Shown piece after piece: positions 59,652-64,000 of a stretch of 64,000 nucleotides of DNA. The notes under the pieces were generated by a model that was given only the letters and a program-made list of their open reading frames with translations, did no database searches and was not told where the DNA came from. Made by a program: the position numbers and the translations under genes. How positions within the stretch are numbered: position 1 is the first letter of the stretch; every line of letters begins with the position of its first letter. The stretch comes from Pseudomonas sp. LP_7_YM (lineage in GTDB: Bacteria; Pseudomonadota; Gammaproteobacteria; Pseudomonadales; Pseudomonadaceae), in the NCBI RefSeq assembly GCF_004364435.1, contig NZ_SOCT01000002.1, forward strand, positions 124,001 to 188,000, given 5' to 3'.

Positions 59652-60185
59652 CTATAAGTAGGCGGCGTGGGCCGCTTCGAGGTTGCCCTGAGCACTCAGG
59701 ATCAGCTCGCAGAATTCTCGCGCAGCGCCTTCGCCGCCCCGCGCATGGGTGGTGCCGTGGGCGTGCTGGCGGACAAAACCGGCAGCATTGGCGACCGCCA
59801 TGCCCAACCCGACTCGTCGTATGACCGGCAGGTCCGGCAGGTCGTCACCCAGATAGGCTACCTGCTCGTAGCTTAGGTTCAGTTGCTGCAAAAGCTCGTC
59901 CAGTACCGCCAGTTTGTCTTCGCGGCCTTGATAAAGATGGGCAATGCCCAGGTTTTTTGCGCGACGCTCTACCACCGGAGTCTTGCGGCCGCTGATGATA
60001 GCGGTAGCAACACCCGAGTTGACCAGCATCTTGATGCCCTGACCGTCGAGGGTATTGAAGGTCTTGAATTCGCCGCCGTCTTCAAGAAAGTAAAGCCGGC
60101 CATCGGTGAGCACGCCGTCGACGTCAAAGACCGCCAGTTTGATCTGTTTGCCGCGTTGCATCAGTTCTTTATTATCGAAGCTCAT
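59652..60185 (-). CDS. kdsC: Kdo-8-phosphate phosphatase
   Basis: The 177-residue HAD phosphatase removes phosphate from Kdo-8-P. Motif I is DVDGVLTDG and motif IV lies in GDDLPDLPV. It shares one base with the kdsD stop (TAATG). Confidence 0.94.
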   Translation of the reverse strand: MSFDNKELMQRGKQIKLAVFDVDGVLTDGRLYFLEDGGEFKTFNTLDGQGIKMLVNSGVATAIISGRKTPVVERRAKNLGIAHLYQGREDKLAVLDELLQQLNLSYEQVAYLGDDLPDLPVIRRVGLGMAVANAAGFVRQHAHGTTHARGGEGAAREFCELILSAQGNLEAAHAAYL

Positions 60186-61159
60186 TACATCACTCCCGCG
60201 CGCAGCAAATCCTGAAGGTTGAATGCACCTATCGGGTAGTCGTTCCCGTCGACCACGACCAGTGCGCCGATCTTGTTGTCTTCCATGATTTTCAGCGCTT
60301 CGGCTGCCAGCATTTCTGAATGCACGGTCTTGCCGTGCACAGTCATGACATCATCGATGGTCGCGTGGCGAAGATCGATGTCGCGATCCAGTGTCCGGCG
60401 CAGGTCGCCGTCGGTAAAGATACCGGCCAGCCGCCCATCGGCTTCGACAATGGCCGTCATCCCCAGGCCCTTGCGGGTCATCTCCATTAGCGAGTCTCGC
60501 AGCGGCGTGCCGCGTGCTACCTGCGGCAGCTCGGCGCCGGTATGCATCACGTGCTCGACCTTGAGCAGCAGCCGACGGCCCAGCGCGCCACCGGGATGCG
60601 AGAATGCGAAATCTTCGGCAGTGAAACCTCGCGCATCCAGCAGGGCCACCGCGAGCGCATCACCCATAACCAAAGCTGCGGTGGTCGAGGAGGTCGGGGC
60701 GAGATTCAGCGGGCAGGCTTCTTTTTCGACGCGGGCATTGAGATTGATATCGGCTGCCCTGGCCAGTGTCGACTCGCCGTTGCCGGTCAGGCTGATCAGC
60801 TTGATGCCCAGGCGTTTGATCAGTGGCAGCAATGTCACGATCTCGGCGGTGCTGCCGGAGTTCGACAGCGCCAGGATGATGTCGGCACTGGTAATCATGC
60901 CCATGTCGCCATGGCTTGCTTCGGCTGGATGCACGAAAAAGGCCGGTGTGCCGGTACTGGCCAGCGTGGCTGCGATCTTTTTACCGATGTGTCCGGATTT
61001 GCCCATGCCGACCACCACGACGCGGCCTTTGCTCGCCAGGATCATTTCGCATGCGTTCACGAAGTCTGCATCGATGTGAGCAAGTACGCCTTCCACAGCC
61101 TCGATCTCAAGACGAATGGTGCGTTGTGCAGATTGAATAAGGTCGCGGGCGTCGGTCAT
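60185..61159 (-). CDS. kdsD: Arabinose-5-phosphate isomerase
   Basis: The 324-residue enzyme makes arabinose-5-phosphate for Kdo. A SIS domain (VVVVGMGKSGHIGKKIAATL; PAEASHGDMGM) is followed by two CBS motifs from about 210. The ATG at 61159 follows homologues. It heads the kdsD-kdsC-lptCAB run. Confidence 0.94.
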   Translation of the reverse strand: MTDARDLIQSAQRTIRLEIEAVEGVLAHIDADFVNACEMILASKGRVVVVGMGKSGHIGKKIAATLASTGTPAFFVHPAEASHGDMGMITSADIILALSNSGSTAEIVTLLPLIKRLGIKLISLTGNGESTLARAADINLNARVEKEACPLNLAPTSSTTAALVMGDALAVALLDARGFTAEDFAFSHPGGALGRRLLLKVEHVMHTGAELPQVARGTPLRDSLMEMTRKGLGMTAIVEADGRLAGIFTDGDLRRTLDRDIDLRHATIDDVMTVHGKTVHSEMLAAEALKIMEDNKIGALVVVDGNDYPIGAFNLQDLLRAGVM

Positions 61160-61357
61160 GTCAGGAAAGGGTCGGCCGGGTGAAAAGGCCGGGATTATAG
61201 CGACAATGTTGAAAACCCTCACGCTTCATCGTCGCTCATTGTTTATGGAAGCGCTCTGTCCTTCAGTTCCCGTTCAGCAGGCAGCCAGATTCAGGGCGGG
61301 AAAATTCCGCTTGTCATGAAATATTTATCGGTTGTTACAGGTTGCCGCGTTGGAGCT

Positions 61358-61386
61358 TTGGCGGCGTACGACAGCGGTGTTATAGT
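61358..61386 (+). promoter_or_regulatory. Sigma-70 promoter for mlaFEDC
   Basis: TTGGCG (61358-61363) and TATAGT (61381-61386) are 17 bp apart in the 313-bp spacer before mlaF. AAGGAG follows at the start. No clear minus-strand promoter for kdsD was identified. Confidence 0.6.
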
Positions 61387-61472
61387 TCGCCGCTTGTTCG
61401 GCCCCTCCAGACAGTGTGTCGTTCGTCAAGGACGCGGCATCTGAGAGACAGGCTGCATCGCAAGGAGTTTAG

Positions 61473-62282
61473 ATGAGCGCCGATAACGCATACGCGGTCG
61501 AATTGAAGGATGTGTCCTTTAAACGCGGTACGCGCAGCATCTTCAATAATGTGGACATCCGCATTCCCCGGGGCAAGGTCACTGGCATCATGGGACCGTC
61601 GGGCAGTGGTAAAACCACGCTGCTGCGATTGATGGGAGCACAACTGCGTCCGAGCGGCGGTGAGGTCTGGGTTAATGGCCAGAACCTGCCGAAGCTGTCA
61701 CGCAGCGATCTTTTCGATGCTCGCAAGCAGATGGGAGTCCTGTTTCAAAGCGGTGCGTTGTTCACCGATCTTGACGTGTTCGAAAACGTGGCGTTCCCGC
61801 TGCGCGTTCATACCAAGCTGCCTGAAGACATGATTCGCGACATTGTCCTGCTTAAATTACAGGCCGTTGGTTTGCGAGGGGCGGTCGACCTGATGCCCGA
61901 TGAGCTATCGGGCGGCATGAAGCGTCGTGTCGCACTGGCGCGTGCGATTGCACTCGATCCGCAGATTCTCATGTACGACGAGCCGTTCGTAGGCCAGGAC
62001 CCTATTGCCATGGGGGTATTGGTGCGTCTCATTCGCTTGCTCAATGATGCACTCGGCATCACCAGCGTTGTGGTGTCCCACGATCTTGCCGAAACAGCGA
62101 GCATTGCGGACTACCTTTATGTGGTGGGTGACGGTCAAGTGCTGGGGCAGGGAACGCCGCAGGAGCTTATGCAGTCGGATAATCCGCGTATCCGTCAATT
62201 CATGACAGGTGATCCGGACGGCCCTGTGCCTTTCCACTATCCGGCACCGGATTATCGCGAAGATCTTTTGGGGAAGCGCTGA
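61473..62282 (+). CDS. mlaF: Phospholipid transport ATPase MlaF (Ttg2A)
   Basis: The 269-residue ATPase drives the Mla lipid-transport complex that keeps the outer leaflet asymmetric. It has Walker [10 protein letters not shown], signature [14 protein letters not shown] and Walker [14 protein letters not shown]. It starts 6 nt after AAGGAG and shares one base with mlaE. Confidence 0.95.
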   Translation: MSADNAYAVELKDVSFKRGTRSIFNNVDIRIPRGKVTGIMGPSGSGKTTLLRLMGAQLRPSGGEVWVNGQNLPKLSRSDLFDARKQMGVLFQSGALFTDLDVFENVAFPLRVHTKLPEDMIRDIVLLKLQAVGLRGAVDLMPDELSGGMKRRVALARAIALDPQILMYDEPFVGQDPIAMGVLVRLIRLLNDALGITSVVVSHDLAETASIADYLYVVGDGQVLGQGTPQELMQSDNPRIRQFMTGDPDGPVPFHYPAPDYREDLLGKR

Positions 62283-63079
62283 TGCGCAGAAAGTCATTGA
62301 TGGATCGTGTTCGCCTGATGGGGCGCTCCGCGATCGATATTGTTGCAGTGCTTGGGCGTTCGGGCGTGTTCCTGGTCCATGCCCTTTTGGGGCGAGGCGG
62401 TATCGGCGGTGGTTTTCAGCTGCTGGTTCGCCAGCTTTATTCGGTTGGCGTGATGTCGCTGGCGATCATCGCGGTGTCCGGTGTCTTTATCGGCATGGTT
62501 CTGGCGCTACAGGGCTTCAGCATTCTTGCCAAATACGGCTCCGAACAGGCGGTCGGTCAGATGGTCGCCCTGACCCTGCTGCGCGAGCTTGGCCCGGTGG
62601 TGACGGCTTTGCTGTTCGCCGGTCGTGCGGGCTCTGCGCTGACTGCTGAAATTGGCAACATGAAGTCCACCGAGCAGTTGTCCAGTCTGGAGATGATCGG
62701 CGTGGACCCGCTGAAATATATCGTCGCGCCGCGTCTGTGGGCCGGGTTTATTTCGCTGCCGGTGCTGGCTCTCATTTTCAGCGTTGTCGGCATCTGGGGG
62801 GGCTCATGGGTCGCGGTCGACTGGCTGGGCGTCTATGAAGGGTCCTTCTGGGCGAACATGCAGAACAGCGTTTCCTTCCCCAATGATGTGCTCAACGGTG
62901 TCATCAAGAGCGTCGTTTTCGCCTTTGTGGTTACCTGGATTGCCGTGTTTCAAGGTTATGACTGCGAGCCCACCTCAGAGGGGATCAGTCGAGCCACGAC
63001 CAAGACCGTGGTCTACGCCTCCTTGGCCGTACTTGGCCTGGACTTTATTTTGACCGCCTTGATGTTTGGAGACTTCTGA
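62282..63079 (+). CDS. mlaE: Phospholipid transport permease MlaE (Ttg2B)
   Basis: The 265-residue permease has about five spans and the conserved segment [26 protein letters not shown]. It overlaps mlaF and mlaD by one base each (TGATG). Confidence 0.94.
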   Translation: MRRKSLMDRVRLMGRSAIDIVAVLGRSGVFLVHALLGRGGIGGGFQLLVRQLYSVGVMSLAIIAVSGVFIGMVLALQGFSILAKYGSEQAVGQMVALTLLRELGPVVTALLFAGRAGSALTAEIGNMKSTEQLSSLEMIGVDPLKYIVAPRLWAGFISLPVLALIFSVVGIWGGSWVAVDWLGVYEGSFWANMQNSVSFPNDVLNGVIKSVVFAFVVTWIAVFQGYDCEPTSEGISRATTKTVVYASLAVLGLDFILTALMFGDF

Positions 63080-63546
63080 TGCAAAACCGCACCCTCGAAA
63101 CCGGTGTCGGCCTGTTCCTGCTTGCCGGGATTCTGGCTTTGCTCTTGCTCGCCCTTCGGGTCAGCGGTCTGAGCACCAGCGCGGCCAATGACGACTATAA
63201 ACTTACAGCTGATTTCGACAATATCGCCGGTTTGACTGTCAGAGCCAAGGTGACCATGGCCGGTGTGACCATCGGCAAGGTCACTGCAATCGATCTGGAC
63301 CACGATACCTTTATGGGTCATGTGACCATGCAGATAGACAAACGGGTGAACAATCTGCCTTCCGATTCCACTGCGTCCATTCTCACCGCTGGCTTGCTGG
63401 GCGAAAAATACATCGGCATCAGCGTCGGCGGGGATGATCAGTCGTTAAAGGATGGCGGCAAGATCCATGACACCCAGTCGTCGTTGGTACTCGAGGACCT
63501 GATCGGTAAATTCCTGCTCAATTCCGTGGGTAAAGATGCCAAATGA
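63079..63546 (+). CDS. mlaD: MCE domain lipid-binding protein MlaD (Ttg2C)
   Basis: The 155-residue protein has one N-terminal span (GVGLFLLAGILALLLLALRV) and an MCE domain (DNIAGLTVRAKVTMAGVTIGKV). It forms the hexameric ring on the permease. It is 10 bp from mlaC. Confidence 0.93.
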   Translation: MQNRTLETGVGLFLLAGILALLLLALRVSGLSTSAANDDYKLTADFDNIAGLTVRAKVTMAGVTIGKVTAIDLDHDTFMGHVTMQIDKRVNNLPSDSTASILTAGLLGEKYIGISVGGDDQSLKDGGKIHDTQSSLVLEDLIGKFLLNSVGKDAK

Positions 63547-63556
63547 GGAGTTTTGA

Positions 63557-64000
63557 ATGATCTCTATCTTGCGCCGTGGCCTTCTTGTGCTGCTAGCGGC
63601 ACTGCCATTGTTCGCCAATGCTGCGCCTGCGTCCTCCGCTCATGATCTGGTCCAGGACACAACCAGCCGGTTGCTGGCCGATCTGGCCGCCAACAAAGAG
63701 AAATACAAGCAGGATCCTACTGATTTTTACGCGGCGCTCAACAGCATCGTCGGGCCCGTGGTGGATGCCGACGGCATTTCCAAGAGCATCATGACGGTCA
63801 AATATTCGCGCAATGCAACGCCTGCGCAAATGCAGAAGTTCGCGGAGAATTTCAAGCGAGGCCTGTTTCAGTTCTACGGTAACGCCTTGCTCGAGTACAA
63901 CAATCAGGGGATTACCGTTGATCCTGCCAAGGACGAATCGGGCGACCGCACCGAGGTCCGCATGACCGTCAAGGGCAGTAACGGCGCCGTCTACCCGGTT
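63557..64000 (+). CDS. mlaC: Periplasmic phospholipid-binding protein MlaC (Ttg2D), N-terminal part
   Basis: The open frame from the ATG at 63557 runs to the window edge (148 codons). GGAG lies 7 nt upstream. The signal peptide reads LLVLLAALPLFANA, cleaved before APASSAHD. The domain continues VQDTTSRLLADLAANKEKYK and YFAALNS-like residues, as in MlaC, which carries lipids between MlaA and MlaD. The C terminus and mlaB are outside the window. Confidence 0.9.
   Translation, partial: MISILRRGLLVLLAALPLFANAAPASSAHDLVQDTTSRLLADLAANKEKYKQDPTDFYAALNSIVGPVVDADGISKSIMTVKYSRNATPAQMQKFAENFKRGLFQFYGNALLEYNNQGITVDPAKDESGDRTEVRMTVKGSNGAVYPV

Overview
This window is chromosomal core sequence from a GC-rich gammaproteobacterium, almost certainly a Pseudomonas. 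The gene order from gapA through edd-glk-gltR-gtrS-gtsABCD-oprB to hexR-zwf-pgl-eda is the Pseudomonas glucose / Entner-Doudoroff cluster. The run lptCAB-rpoN-hpf-ptsN-rapZ-ptsO, the nucleoid gene hupN next to ndpA, and the small DUF5064 and DUF2383 genes point the same way. Intergenic palindromes of the AAGC-CGCAAGC type and GTGGGAGCGA-type REP remnants suggest the fluorescens/syringae side of the genus. The species cannot be fixed from this sequence alone. I see no prophage, insertion sequence, CRISPR array, tRNA or rRNA.

Layout. 1-3545: end of the aapJQMP general amino-acid ABC importer and its terminator. 3810-10840: single genes and short units (CynX-like MFS exporter/importer, GIY-YIG protein, a halovibrin-like lipoprotein, a GST-like protein, ndpA plus a membrane-tethered glutaredoxin, hupN, rlmF). 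10943-16336: pepA-holC-small unknown gene-valS on the minus strand. 16643-18815: lptFG on the plus strand. 18861-19664: RDD protein and a cold-shock protein. 20057-27874: gcvH-gcvP-sdaA-gcvT and the TyrR-like enhancer-binding regulator gcsR. 27984-33922: DUF5064, DUF454, then heme oxygenase, TonB heme receptor, FecR-type anti-sigma and ECF sigma. 34179-51573: the glucose and Entner-Doudoroff block. 51775-53978: a class V aminotransferase, DUF3820 and DUF2383 proteins. 54111-61159: ptsO-rapZ-ptsN-hpf-rpoN-lptB-lptA-lptC-kdsC-kdsD on the minus strand. 61473-64000: mlaFED and the first part of mlaC.

How it works together. Glucose crosses the outer membrane by OprB and the inner membrane by GtsABCD. 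Glk phosphorylates it, Zwf and Pgl convert it to 6-phosphogluconate, Edd and Eda cleave that to pyruvate and glyceraldehyde-3-phosphate, and GapA carries the latter on. HexR-type operators (TTGT-N7-ACAA) lie in the gapA/edd and hexR/zwf spacers, and AANAANAA (Crc/Hfq CA) motifs overlap the leaders of gtsA and oprB. The glycine-cleavage operon has a well spaced sigma-54 promoter (26042-26057) with GcsR-like palindromes upstream, and rpoN itself is 30 kb away. The right-hand third holds envelope assembly: Lpt components split between two loci, Kdo synthesis genes, and the Mla lipid-transport system.

Nothing here is a clear-cut new system. The points most worth a second look are the regulatory architecture of the gcv operon, a perfect hairpin between gtsA and gtsB, intergenic palindromes that run into a coding end, a halovibrin-like lipoprotein, and an unassigned small protein between holC and valS.
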